From NCBI GenBank assembly GCA_023512105.1, contig JAIMAE010000008.1, positions 1-41,382 of the forward strand: a stretch of 41,382 bases of DNA, read 5' to 3'. The stretch comes from Bacillota bacterium (GTDB lineage Bacteria; Bacillota; Sulfobacillia; Sulfobacillales; Sulfobacillaceae). The notes beneath the pieces are model-generated. The model was not told the origin of the DNA. It saw nothing but the letters and a program-made list of their open reading frames with translations, and did no database searches. The translations under genes and the position numbers were made by a program. This document shows positions 1 through 7,718 of the stretch, piece by piece. Position 1 is the first letter of the stretch. Every line of letters starts with the position of its first letter.

Positions 1-40
1 GGTGTACACCAACGCCGAGTTGCCGGACGGGGAGGAGTGA
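1..40 (+). CDS. yebC: YebC/PmpR family protein, C-terminal end only
   Basis: Only the last 12 codons and the TGA stop at 38-40 are inside the window. The tail reads VYTNAELPDGEE, which matches the usual C-terminus of YebC/PmpR proteins (now linked to relief of ribosome stalling and to transcription control). The position directly in front of ruvC is the normal one for yebC in many bacteria, and the context carries most of the weight because so little protein is visible. The GGGGAGGAG run inside its last codons doubles as the ribosome binding site of ruvC. Confidence 0.6.
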   Translation, partial: VYTNAELPDGEE

Positions 41-47
41 GCCCTCC

Positions 48-554
48 GTGCCATCGAGACCGATGCGGGTGCTGGGGATCGACCCCGGCACCGCCATCGT
101 CGGTTGGGCGGTGGTGAGCGGGGAGCGACAAAATCCGGTGGCCGAGGCCTACGGAGCGATTCGCACCCCCGCCCGCCTGCCCGCCGGAGCGCGACTGGCG
201 ATGATATATCGGGAACTTTCGGAACTGATTGACCGCATGCGCCCCGACCGCGCCGCCGTGGAACAACTGTTCTTCGGCCACAACGCCCCCACCGCGCTCT
301 CGGTCGGACAAGCTCGCGGAGTCACCTTGTTGGCCCTGGCCGAGGCCGGGATCGAGCCCTTGGAGCTCACCCCGGCCGAGGTCAAGGAGGCGGTGGCCGG
401 CTACGGGCGGGCGGAGAAGGGGCAGATCCAGCGGATGGTCACCCGCCTGTTGGGCCTTCCCGAACCGCCCCGCCCGGACGACGTGGCCGACGCCTTGGCG
501 GTGGCCTTGGCCGCCTACACCCACTTCCGCTATCGGGAGGCCATCGAACGATGA
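48..554 (+). CDS. ruvC: Crossover junction endodeoxyribonuclease RuvC
   Basis: RuvC is the Holliday-junction resolvase: a dimeric, metal-dependent nuclease that nicks the junction after RuvAB branch migration. The 168-residue protein has the usual length. The RNase-H-like fold is visible from the first acidic motif (GIDPGT near residue 10), the AVEQLFF segment carrying the second acidic residue, the GQARG loop, and the C-terminal PDDVADALAVA motif with the last two catalytic Asp residues. The GTG at 48 is preferred because the GGGGAGGAG site lies about nine bases upstream; the in-frame ATG at 63 has no such site and would begin immediately before the conserved core. It overlaps ruvA by four bases (ATGA), so the two are translationally coupled. 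Confidence 0.95.
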   Translation: MPSRPMRVLGIDPGTAIVGWAVVSGERQNPVAEAYGAIRTPARLPAGARLAMIYRELSELIDRMRPDRAAVEQLFFGHNAPTALSVGQARGVTLLALAEAGIEPLELTPAEVKEAVAGYGRAEKGQIQRMVTRLLGLPEPPRPDDVADALAVALAAYTHFRYREAIER

Positions 555-1147
555 TCGCCGAGCTCAGCGGTACCGTCAGCCACAAGGAATCCGACCAGTG
601 CGTGGTCAACGTCGGGGGCGTCGGCTACCTGGTTCACCTCTCCGCCCGCACCGCCTCGGCGCTGCCTGGGGTGGGGGAGCGGGTCCACCTGTACACCCAC
701 CTTCTGGTGCGCGAGGAGGAATGGCGCCTGGTGGGGTTCTCCTCGCCGGAGGAGCGCCGGTGTTTTCTCGACTTAATCAGCGTCAGCGGGGTCGGCCCCA
801 AGTTGGCCCTGCAGGTGATGGGGCAGTTTTCGGTGCCCGAGCTGGAGGAGGCGGTCCGGCGCGGGGAGTGGGAGCGCATCCGCGCCGTCCCCGGGGTGGG
901 CACCAAGTTGGCCCAGCGCCTGCAACTGGAGTTGGGCTCGCGCTGGAAAGGGCGAGAGCCGGCCCGGGAGAGCAGCGGGGTTGCCAGCGGGGAGGACGAG
1001 GCCTTGCTGGCCTTGACCGGGCTAGGCTACCGGCCTGAGGAGGCCAAGGCCGCCTTGGCCGAGGTGGCGGCCGAGCTGCCTTTGCCCCAGCGGATCCGGG
1101 AGGCGCTGCGCCGCCTCGACCAACATCTGAAGCGGACGGGGGGATAG
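551..1147 (+). CDS. ruvA: Holliday junction branch migration protein RuvA
   Basis: RuvA binds four-way DNA junctions as a tetramer and loads the RuvB motors. The 198 residues match the family length and show its three parts: an N-terminal OB-fold that begins MIAELSGTV and contains the VGGVGYLV and HLLVREEEWRLVGF segments, a middle helix-hairpin-helix region with the repeated motifs SVSGVGPKLAL and AVPGVGTKLA (about residues 75-120), and a C-terminal UBA-like domain (LTGLGYRPEEAKAAL) that contacts RuvB. A short linker rich in Gly, Glu and Ser separates the last two parts. The start overlaps the ruvC stop as ATGA, and ruvB follows three bases after its stop, so ruvCAB is one transcription unit. 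Confidence 0.95.
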   Translation: MIAELSGTVSHKESDQCVVNVGGVGYLVHLSARTASALPGVGERVHLYTHLLVREEEWRLVGFSSPEERRCFLDLISVSGVGPKLALQVMGQFSVPELEEAVRRGEWERIRAVPGVGTKLAQRLQLELGSRWKGREPARESSGVASGEDEALLALTGLGYRPEEAKAALAEVAAELPLPQRIREALRRLDQHLKRTGG

Positions 1148-1150
1148 GGC

Positions 1151-2209
1151 GTGGCCGAGGAGCGAATCGTGGCCGGTCAGCGGTTGGACGGCGACCTCGA
1201 GTTGACGCTGCGACCCAAGCGGCTGCACGAGTACATCGGGCAGGAGCGGGTCAAGGAGCGGCTGGGCATCTTCATCCAAGCCGCAGCCCAGCGCGGGGAG
1301 GCGCTGGACCATGTGCTCCTCTACGGCCCTCCGGGGCTGGGCAAGACCACCTTGGCCCACATCATCGCCAACGAACTCGGGGTCAACATCCGCTTTACCT
1401 CCGGTCCGGCCATCGAGCGGCCGGGAGACCTGGCCTCCATCCTCACCAATCTGGAGGACCGGGAGGTTTTGTTCATCGACGAGGTGCACCGGTTGAGCCG
1501 CCAGGTGGAAGAGGTGCTCTACCCGGCGATGGAGGACTTTGCCCTCGACCTCATCTTGGGCAAGGGGCCGGGGGCCCGCTCGCTGCGGTTGGACCTGCCG
1601 CGCTTTACCTTGATCGGGGCCACCACCCGCCCGGGGCTGATCGCCTCTCCGCTCCGCGACCGCTTCGGGGTGCTGATTCACCTCGACTTCTACCGGCCGG
1701 AGGAGCTGGAGGCGATCGTCCTGCGCTCCGCCAGCGTCTTGCAATGTCAGGTGGAGCGGGAGGCGGCCCGGGAGATCGCCCGGCGCAGCCGGGGCACTCC
1801 GCGGATCGCCAACCGACTTCTGCGTCGGCTGCGCGACTTTGCCGAGGTGCGGGGCGAAGGGCGGCTGACCCAGGAGGTGGTGGAGGCCGGCCTCGAGCTT
1901 TTGGCAGTGGACCCGCACGGCTTGGACCAGACCGACCGGCGCATCCTGCGCCTGATGGCGGAGAGCTACCAAGGGGGACCGGTGGGGCTGGAGACCCTGG
2001 CGGCGGCGGTGGGCGAGGACGTGGGGACGGTCGAGGACGTGGTCGAACCCTATCTGTTGCAACAAGGCTTTCTCCAGCGCACCCCGCGCGGGCGGGTCCT
2101 GACCTCGCGGGCCTGGGAGCACCTGGGGCTGGTCCCCCCGCCAAATTTCGCCCAGGCCCAATCCTTGCCGCAACAGCTGCAGTTTGAAGAGCCCGTAGAC
2201 CGACGATAA
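1151..2209 (+). CDS. ruvB: Holliday junction branch migration helicase RuvB
   Basis: RuvB is the AAA+ hexameric motor that drives branch migration together with RuvA. The 352-residue protein has a Walker A motif (GPPGLGKTT, near residue 60), Walker B (LFIDEVHRL), sensor 1 (IGATTRPG), the SPLRDRFG arginine-finger segment and a C-terminal winged-helix domain that opens with [10 protein letters not shown] and ends [14 protein letters not shown]. The start is GTG, with only three bases between it and the ruvA stop; no strong Shine-Dalgarno sequence is present there, which suggests coupling to ruvA. The sigma-factor gene sigI starts 16 bases after its stop. Many Firmicutes have queA-tgt-yajC at this position, so the following neighbour is unusual. 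Confidence 0.96.
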   Translation: MAEERIVAGQRLDGDLELTLRPKRLHEYIGQERVKERLGIFIQAAAQRGEALDHVLLYGPPGLGKTTLAHIIANELGVNIRFTSGPAIERPGDLASILTNLEDREVLFIDEVHRLSRQVEEVLYPAMEDFALDLILGKGPGARSLRLDLPRFTLIGATTRPGLIASPLRDRFGVLIHLDFYRPEELEAIVLRSASVLQCQVEREAAREIARRSRGTPRIANRLLRRLRDFAEVRGEGRLTQEVVEAGLELLAVDPHGLDQTDRRILRLMAESYQGGPVGLETLAAAVGEDVGTVEDVVEPYLLQQGFLQRTPRGRVLTSRAWEHLGLVPPPNFAQAQSLPQQLQFEEPVDRR

Positions 2210-2225
2210 GCAGGGCGGGGAGGCC

Positions 2226-2987
2226 ATGGACGGCGGAATTCCGAGGTTCTCCGCAGGCGGGCCGCAGGCCTTTGTCGAGGCGGCCCAGGCGGGTAACCGG
2301 GAGGCTCGGGACGAGCTGATCCGAGCCTACACGCCGTTCATTTTGCGCGTGGCCAGCCAAGCCGCCGGCCGCTACGTGGTGGTCGGCCAGGACGAAGAGG
2401 TCAGCGTGGCCTTCTCCGCCTTCAACGAGGCCATCGACGCCTATCGCTCCGACCAAGGCAGCTTCCTTCGCTTTGCCGAGACGGTGGTCCGTCGCAGGTT
2501 AATCGACCTCTTTCGCCATCGCGAACGGGCCCAAGGGCGGGAGGTGGTGTGGAGCGACCTGGAGGCCACCCTCGGGGAGGAGGGAGAGGAGGTTGCCTTG
2601 CCGGCGCTGGACGCGGCGGCCGAGGCGGCTTGGCGTCGCGCCGAGGAGGCGACCCAACGTCGCTGGGAGATTGAAGAGCTGGGGCGGCGGCTGGCCCAGT
2701 TTCGGATCAGCTGGGAAGACCTGGCCCGGCACGGCCCCCGCCACCGCGACGCCCGCCGGCGGGCCTTGGAGGTGGCCCGCAGGGTGGCCGAGGACCAAGA
2801 GCTGGCCCGCCACCTGGTGGAGCGGAGCGAACTGCCGATGCGCCGGCTGTTAGAAGTGATCCCGGTACACCGGAAAACCTTGGAACGCCATCGAAAATAT
2901 ATCATAGCGGCGGCCCTGATTTGGATCTTCGATTTGACGCATCTCAAGACTTATCTGATGGAGGACGGACCGGATGGTAGGCCATGA
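2226..2987 (+). CDS. sigI: RNA polymerase sigma factor SigI
   Basis: SigI-type sigma-70 factors control heat-shock and cell-wall genes in bacilli and cellulosome genes in some clostridia, each held inactive by a membrane-bound RsgI partner. The 253 residues are in the family range. The region-2-like core is clear (GQDEEVSVAFSAFNEAID, then GSFLRFAE and VVRRRLIDLFRH), and so is the C-terminal helix-turn-helix block (LPMRRLLEVIPVHRKTLERH followed by RKYIIAAALIW) that is the SigI hallmark. The middle is a charged helical linker. The ATG is preceded by a G-rich ribosome binding site at about 2213-2222. Its last 14 bases overlap rsgI, the usual coupling for this pair. What signal it serves here is unknown. 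Confidence 0.9.
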   Translation: MDGGIPRFSAGGPQAFVEAAQAGNREARDELIRAYTPFILRVASQAAGRYVVVGQDEEVSVAFSAFNEAIDAYRSDQGSFLRFAETVVRRRLIDLFRHRERAQGREVVWSDLEATLGEEGEEVALPALDAAAEAAWRRAEEATQRRWEIEELGRRLAQFRISWEDLARHGPRHRDARRRALEVARRVAEDQELARHLVERSELPMRRLLEVIPVHRKTLERHRKYIIAAALIWIFDLTHLKTYLMEDGPDGRP

Positions 2988-4230
2988 TGGCCGCGTGGCC
3001 TCCAACCGGGGAAGCGGGGGCGGGGAGCATCCCCCGGCTGCCGCCACCGGGTTGGTGGTCTCGAAGCAGCGAGGCTGGGCGATAGTGCTGATGCCGGGCG
3101 GCGAGTTTCGCCGGGTGCGGGCGAAGGCCGAGTGGCAGGTGGGCGACCAAGTCGCGCCGGCGCCGGAGCGGCCGGTGGGGCGCTGGGCCTCTTGGGCCGC
3201 TGTCGCCGCGGCCGCTGCGGTGTTGGGGCTCAGCCTGCCCCGCATCTTCTCGGCCGGAGTGGCCGAGGCGGCCGGGGTGGTGAGCGTCGATTTTGACGGC
3301 AGCGGCGTGGATTTGACGGTCTCCAAGACCGGCCGGGTGGTGGCGGCGCGGGCTTTTGGACCAGCCGCCCAGGCGTACCTCAAGGCCCACCAGGTGGTTG
3401 GCCTGCCGGCCAAGGACGTGCTGCAGCAGCTCACCCAGGCGGCGGTCAGCCAAGGCCTGATCGGCGCTTCCCACCCTTACCTGGTGCTCGGCACCACCAG
3501 CGCCACCCCCCTGCTGTCCGAGTTGGCGGCGGCCGAGAAGGCCTGGCAGCGGCAGTACCACTGGCCGGTGGCGGTGGTCACGGTCTCCGGGCCGCTCCCT
3601 CCCACCGTCAAGACCGCCCCGCAGAAATTGCCGGTCAGCGTCGGCCGCTACCTGCTTTGGCTGCGGCGCCACCCCGGCGAGGTCCCGCCCTCCTGGAATG
3701 TGGTCCAGGGTGACCAGCTGGAGCACTTGGTGGGGCCCTCCGCCCCCGCCCCGGAGTCGTCTGCCCACCGGGCCAAGCCTTCGGCCACCCGCACCTCCCA
3801 AAGTCGGGACGGCGGCGAGCGCGAGCGCTCACGCCCCTCCGAACAGCGTTCTTTGAACCAGCAGCCGGCAAAGGCGCCTTCCCCGGGCGCGTCTCGCTCC
3901 TCCGAGGCCGGCGCGCCCGGCAAGGAGTCGGGCGTCGGCGCCAGCCAGGGCGAGGGCGGCCAGCCCTCCTCGCACAACCCCGCGGAGGGCAACTCCGGAG
4001 GCGACCGCGGGGAGAGCAGCTCCGACCATTCCGCGAATGCCCGTCGCGGCTCGGAGCGGGGAGATCACCCGAGCCGTCCTGCCTCGCCCTCCCTGCTCCC
4101 AAAAAATTCCGCCTCGGATGGCGCGCTTTCCTCCTCCCGCCCTCGGGTTCGCTATAATAAGGGTGTTTATGCCGGACCGGCCCAAGGTCGGCAAAAGGGG
4201 GGCGTGGAGGCTGACCACCGCAAGCAGTAA
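2974..4230 (+). CDS. rsgI: RsgI-like membrane anti-sigma factor
   Basis: The expected partner of SigI, binding it on the cytoplasmic side and sensing conditions outside. The 418-residue protein begins with an RsgI N-terminal domain (GLVVSKQRGWAIVLMPGGEF, residues about 24-45), followed by one membrane helix (about 69-90), then the conserved extracytoplasmic RsgI middle domain (VVSVDFDGSGVDLTVSKTG and following). From about residue 245 to the end it is a low-complexity Ser/Pro/Gly/Glu/Arg tail that is probably disordered and outside the cell. No sugar-binding or enzymatic sensor module, as found in clostridial RsgI proteins, can be recognised. The gene overlaps sigI by 14 bases, and its last 62 bases overlap the start of yajC. 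The tail is so repetitive in composition that a frameshift near its end cannot be excluded. Confidence 0.85.
   Translation: MVGHDGRVASNRGSGGGEHPPAAATGLVVSKQRGWAIVLMPGGEFRRVRAKAEWQVGDQVAPAPERPVGRWASWAAVAAAAAVLGLSLPRIFSAGVAEAAGVVSVDFDGSGVDLTVSKTGRVVAARAFGPAAQAYLKAHQVVGLPAKDVLQQLTQAAVSQGLIGASHPYLVLGTTSATPLLSELAAAEKAWQRQYHWPVAVVTVSGPLPPTVKTAPQKLPVSVGRYLLWLRRHPGEVPPSWNVVQGDQLEHLVGPSAPAPESSAHRAKPSATRTSQSRDGGERERSRPSEQRSLNQQPAKAPSPGASRSSEAGAPGKESGVGASQGEGGQPSSHNPAEGNSGGDRGESSSDHSANARRGSERGDHPSRPASPSLLPKNSASDGALSSSRPRVRYNKGVYAGPAQGRQKGGVEADHRKQ
4153..4158 (+). promoter_or_regulatory. Possible -10 box in front of yajC
   Basis: A perfect TATAAT lies inside the last codons of rsgI, 11 bases ahead of the yajC ATG. 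No good -35 box is found at 16-18 bases upstream (CCTCCT there), so it may be weak, activator-dependent or fortuitous. If active, the yajC message would be almost leaderless. Confidence 0.35.
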
Positions 4231-4480
4231 CGGGGTCTACTGGATCTTTTTTGCCCTGATCGTCGCCATGACGGTGTGGATGTTCTACCAGCAGTCTCGT
4301 CAACAAAAGGCGCGCCAGAAGATGCAGGCCGAGCTCAAGCGCGGCGATCGGGTGTTTACCAACGGGGGGCTGATCGGCACCGTGCGCGAGGTCAAGGATG
4401 ACCGGGTGGTGCTGGAAGTGGCCAAGGAAGTGCGGATCGAAGTCTTAAAAAGCGCCGTAGGGGGAAAATATCAGGAGTAA
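4169..4480 (+). CDS. yajC: Preprotein translocase subunit YajC
   Basis: YajC is the small single-pass membrane protein that associates with SecDF-SecYEG. The 103-residue product has an N-terminal region of about 22 residues, one membrane helix (GVYWIFFALIVAMTVWMFY), then the family signature of a basic QQSRQQKARQK stretch followed by LKRGDRVFTNGGLIGTV and a beta-rich tail ending KSAVGGKYQE. The ATG at 4169 is chosen because AAGG at 4159-4162 sits a suitable distance upstream; an in-frame GTG at 4163 is an alternative and a longer upstream reading frame is only overlap with rsgI. SecD and SecF do not follow; a terminator does. Confidence 0.88.
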   Translation: MPDRPKVGKRGAWRLTTASSNGVYWIFFALIVAMTVWMFYQQSRQQKARQKMQAELKRGDRVFTNGGLIGTVREVKDDRVVLEVAKEVRIEVLKSAVGGKYQE

Positions 4481-4507
4481 TCGCAGGTCCAAGAGGCCTC
4501 ATCAAGG

Positions 4508-4537
4508 CGCGAGGGAACGGTTCCCTCCGCTTTTTTT
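4508..4537 (+). terminator. Intrinsic terminator after yajC
   Basis: A GC-rich hairpin (AGGGAA paired with TTCCCT across a CGG loop, extended outward by GCG/CGC with one bulged base) is followed directly by seven T residues at 4531-4537. It ends the ruvCAB-sigI-rsgI-yajC unit before the glutamate dehydrogenase gene. Confidence 0.85.
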
Positions 4538-4600
4538 GAGGGCGCCGGTCGTTCCCAGTCCGGTTGTCCGACCGTTTGGTCGCGGAGAGGAGGGGGTGCG

Positions 4601-5854
4601 GTGTCGGACACCTCGTTGAATCCCTACCACCGGGCGCAAGCCAGCTTTCGCGAAGCGGTGGTCACCCTGGGGTTGGATGAAGCCGTCTACGACATCTTAA
4701 AGCAGCCGTTGAGATTTTATGAGGTCGCGGTGCCCTTCGTGCACGACGATGGCCACCTTGAGGTCCTGGTCGGCTACCGTTCGCAACACAACGACGCGCT
4801 CGGCCCCTGCAAGGGGGGCTTGCGCTTTCATCCCGACGTGAACGCAGATGAGGTCAAGGCGCTGTCGATGTGGATGACGGTCAAATGCGCCCTGCTCAAC
4901 CTGCCCTACGGCGGGGGCAAGGGCGGGATTCGGGTCGATGTGGAGAAGCTCTCCGAGCGGGAGATCGAGCGAGTCAGCCGGGAGTACATCCGGGCGATCG
5001 CGCTGGTGATTGGGCCCGACAAGGACATCCCGGCGCCCGACGTCTCCACCAATCCCCAGATCATGGCCTGGATGGTGGACGAGTACAGCCGCATCCGGGG
5101 AGAGAACACCTTTGGCCTGATAACCGGCAAGCCGTTGGTGATCGGGGGCTCGCAGGGACGGGTGGAGGCCACCGGACGCGGTCTGGTCTTTGCCACCAGC
5201 CAGTTGGCTCACGAGATGGGGCTGGATTTTGCCAAGACCACGGTGGCCGTGCAAGGGTTTGGCAACGTCGGCTCGGTGGCGGCCCTCTTGGCCCACGAGA
5301 TGGGGGCGCGGGTGGTGGCGGTCTCCGACAAGGAGGGCGGGGTCTACAACCCGGCGGGGCTGGACGTGGCCGAGGTGCTGGCCCACAAGCGCCGGGCCCA
5401 CAGCGTGGTCGGCTACCCCAAGGCCGAGCCCATCTCCAATCCCGACCTGTTGGAGCTTCCGGTGGACGTGCTGTTCCCGGCGGCCTTGGAGAATCAGATT
5501 ACCGCCGACAACGCCCCGCGGATTCGGGCCCGGATCGTGGGGGAGGGGGCCAACGGCCCGACCACCCCGGAGGCGGACCGGATTTTGTTCGACAAAGGGG
5601 TGATGGTGGTCCCCGACGTGCTCGGCAACGCCGGCGGGGTGACCGTCTCCTACTTCGAGTGGGTGCAGAACCAGACCCGGTTTTACTGGACCGAGGAGGA
5701 GGTCAACCGGCGGCTGGAGGAGTACATGCGGCGGGCGATGGCAGAGATGCACCAGATGCACGAGCGGTATCAGGTGCCGCTGCGCCAAGCCGCCTACTTG
5801 GTGGCCGTGCAGCGGGTGGCCGAGGCGATGGCGGTCCGCGGTTGGTTGCGGTGA
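4601..5854 (+). CDS. Glu/Leu/Phe/Val dehydrogenase, probably NAD-type glutamate dehydrogenase
   Basis: Catalyses reversible oxidative deamination of glutamate to 2-oxoglutarate and ammonia. The 417 residues match the RocG/GudB hexameric class. The N-terminal domain shows GPCKGGLRFHP and LPYGGGKGG, each carrying a conserved substrate/catalytic Lys, and the PAPDVSTN motif with the catalytic Asp. The C-terminal Rossmann domain begins with VAVQGFGNVGS, and the LGNAGGVTVSYFEWVQN segment follows. The GTG start has a GGAGGGGG site just upstream. It is the first gene after the terminator, and the carboxyltransferase gene begins 20 bases after its stop, so both may be cotranscribed. Cofactor preference cannot be decided from sequence reading alone. 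Confidence 0.93.
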   Translation: MSDTSLNPYHRAQASFREAVVTLGLDEAVYDILKQPLRFYEVAVPFVHDDGHLEVLVGYRSQHNDALGPCKGGLRFHPDVNADEVKALSMWMTVKCALLNLPYGGGKGGIRVDVEKLSEREIERVSREYIRAIALVIGPDKDIPAPDVSTNPQIMAWMVDEYSRIRGENTFGLITGKPLVIGGSQGRVEATGRGLVFATSQLAHEMGLDFAKTTVAVQGFGNVGSVAALLAHEMGARVVAVSDKEGGVYNPAGLDVAEVLAHKRRAHSVVGYPKAEPISNPDLLELPVDVLFPAALENQITADNAPRIRARIVGEGANGPTTPEADRILFDKGVMVVPDVLGNAGGVTVSYFEWVQNQTRFYWTEEEVNRRLEEYMRRAMAEMHQMHERYQVPLRQAAYLVAVQRVAEAMAVRGWLR

Positions 5855-5873
5855 GCGGCGAAGGGGGAGCGGG

Positions 5874-7421
5874 TTGACCAACCCACGACTGGAGGAACTG
5901 AGGGCGCGGTTGCGCCGGATCGAGGCGATGGGGGGCGCCGAGCGGGTCGAACGCCAACACCAGGCCCGCAAATGGACGGCGCGCGAGCGCATCGCCTACC
6001 TCTGCGATCCGGGCACTTTTGAGGAGATCGGGGCCCACGTTCACCACCGTGGGCAGGGACTGGGCCTGGGGGGCGTGGAGGCCCCGGCCGACGGGGTGGT
6101 GACTGGATACGGGCGCATCGACGGGCGGGTGGTCTACGTCTACGCGCAGGACTTCACCGTCTTGGGCGGGTCGTTGGGGGAGATGCACGCGGCTAAGATC
6201 CAGCGCGTGCAAGATTTGGCGCTGGCCAGCGGGGCGCCGATCATCGGGCTCAACGACTCCGGGGGCGCCCGCATCCAAGAGGGGGTGGACAGCCTCAACG
6301 GGTACGGCGAGATCTTCAAGCGCAACACCTGGGCCTCTGGGGTGATCCCGCAGATCACGGTGATCATGGGGCCGAGCGCCGGGGGCGCGGTCTACTCCCC
6401 GGCCCTGACCGACCTGATCGTGATGGTCCGCGGCTCCGCGCAGATGTTTATCACCGGTCCCCAGGTGATCGAGGCGGTCACCGGGGAGAAGGTCAGCGCC
6501 GAGGCCCTGGGCGGGGCCGACGCCCAGCTCAAACGCTCGGGGGTGGCCCATCTGGTGGCCGGCGACGACCAAAGCGCGCTCAGCTTGGTCCGCCACCTGT
6601 TGTCGTACCTACCCAACAATCACCTGGAGGAACCTCCGGTGGTGGAGAGCGACGACCCGATGAACCGGATCGAGCCCGGCCTGCGCGAGGTGGTGCCGAT
6701 CGACCCGGCCAAGCCCTACGACGTCCTGCGAGTGATCGAGGCGGTGGTCGACCGCGGGTCTTGGTTGGAGATTCAACCCGGCTTTGCCGAAAACGTGGTG
6801 GTGGGATTCGCCCGCCTGGGCGGGCGGCCGGTCGGGGTGTTGGCCAATCAGCCGCGGGTGCTGGCCGGCACCTTGGACATCGACGGGTCGGACAAGCTGG
6901 CCCGCTTTGTCCGGCTTTGCGACGCCTTTAACCTGCCGCTGGTCACCTTGGTCGACACCCCTGGCTATCTCCCCGGCACCGCCCAGGAGTACGGAGGGAT
7001 CATTCGCCACGGGGCCAAGGTGCTCTACGCCTACGCCGAGGCGGTGGTGCCGAAGCTGACCGTGATCCTGCGCAAGGCCTACGGCGGGGCGTATCTGGCG
7101 ATGTGCAGCCGCTCCCTGGGTGCCGACTTGGTCTTTGCCTGGCCCACCGCCGAGATCGCGGTGATGGGACCGGAAGGGGCGGCCAACATCATCTTTCGGG
7201 ACGAGATCGCCCGGGCCAGCGACCCGGCCCAAAAGCGCGCCGAAAAGGCCCAGGAATACCGGGAACGGTTTGCTCACCCCTACGTGGCGGCCGCGCGCGG
7301 CTACGTCGACGCGGTGATCGACCCGGCCGAGACCCGCCCCCGGCTGATCGCCGGGCTGATGGCGCTCTACAACAAGCACGAGGTGCGTCCGCCGAAAAAG
7401 CACGGGAACATTCCGCTGTGA
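5874..7421 (+). CDS. Acyl-CoA carboxyltransferase (propionyl-/methylmalonyl-CoA type)
   Basis: The carboxyltransferase half of a biotin-dependent acyl-CoA carboxylase or methylmalonyl-CoA decarboxylase. At 515 residues it has full PccB/MmdA length, with the paired crotonase-like domains visible: the N-half carries GLNDSGGARIQEGV and MGPSAGGAVYSPA, and the C-half carries LVDTPGYLPGTAQE, LRKAYGGAYLAM and VMGPEGAANIIF. It ends with the usual KHGNIPL. The start is TTG with a GGGGGAGCGGG site upstream. A small gene and a biotin carrier gene follow, as in methylmalonyl-CoA decarboxylase or carboxylase loci. Neither a biotin carboxylase nor a sodium-pump beta subunit is within the window, so the direction of the reaction is open. 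Confidence 0.92.
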   Translation: MTNPRLEELRARLRRIEAMGGAERVERQHQARKWTARERIAYLCDPGTFEEIGAHVHHRGQGLGLGGVEAPADGVVTGYGRIDGRVVYVYAQDFTVLGGSLGEMHAAKIQRVQDLALASGAPIIGLNDSGGARIQEGVDSLNGYGEIFKRNTWASGVIPQITVIMGPSAGGAVYSPALTDLIVMVRGSAQMFITGPQVIEAVTGEKVSAEALGGADAQLKRSGVAHLVAGDDQSALSLVRHLLSYLPNNHLEEPPVVESDDPMNRIEPGLREVVPIDPAKPYDVLRVIEAVVDRGSWLEIQPGFAENVVVGFARLGGRPVGVLANQPRVLAGTLDIDGSDKLARFVRLCDAFNLPLVTLVDTPGYLPGTAQEYGGIIRHGAKVLYAYAEAVVPKLTVILRKAYGGAYLAMCSRSLGADLVFAWPTAEIAVMGPEGAANIIFRDEIARASDPAQKRAEKAQEYRERFAHPYVAAARGYVDAVIDPAETRPRLIAGLMALYNKHEVRPPKKHGNIPL

Positions 7422-7455
7422 GCCGGCCAGGCGGCGGGTGGGAGGAGGCAGGAGG

Positions 7456-7626
7456 ATGAGCCGACCAAGCGGCGAGGAACCGTTGAAACCGGAGTGGGTG
7501 GCGGCGATCGCGGCCGCGGTGGCCAGCTTTGAGGCCGAACAGGGCGGGAGGGCTGGCCAGATGGTGGTCTTGGGGATCCGTCAGACTTGGCCGCGGCCTT
7601 CTCCCTGGCGATGGCGCCCGCGCTGA
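7456..7626 (+). CDS. Small protein resembling the delta/accessory subunit of acyl-CoA (de)carboxylases
   Basis: A 56-residue product beginning MSRPSGEEPLKPEWVAAIAA. Its EWVAAIAAAVASFEA helix and a later SPW motif recall the small proteins that sit between the carboxyltransferase and biotin-carrier genes in many Firmicute methylmalonyl-CoA decarboxylase/carboxylase loci. A GGAGGAGGCAGGAGG run lies just upstream of the ATG. The last residues (SPWRWRPR) differ from the usual SPWxxAGR ending; one extra base would give SPWAMAP, so a small frameshift near the end is possible. Identification rests mainly on position and is tentative. Confidence 0.5.
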   Translation: MSRPSGEEPLKPEWVAAIAAAVASFEAEQGGRAGQMVVLGIRQTWPRPSPWRWRPR

Positions 7627-7718
7627 GGGATTGATGCGGCAAGCGATGGACGTTTGATTAGCCCCTTGCCGTCGGAGCAGGACTGAGAGGACACAGGGAA
7701 AGAAGGAAAGACGTCAGG

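Noticed and set aside
1022-2227. Long minus-strand open frame (401 codons) opposite ruvB
   Set aside because: It is the antisense of a certain gene in high-GC DNA, where stop-poor opposite frames are common, and its translation has no family resemblance.
4569-4582. CGACC/GGTCG inverted repeat ahead of glutamate dehydrogenase
   Set aside because: Only five base pairs in GC-rich DNA, likely to occur by chance.
4697-5992. 431-codon minus-strand frame opposite glutamate dehydrogenase
   Set aside because: Same reason: His/Gly/Pro/Arg-rich antisense translation of a well-supported gene.
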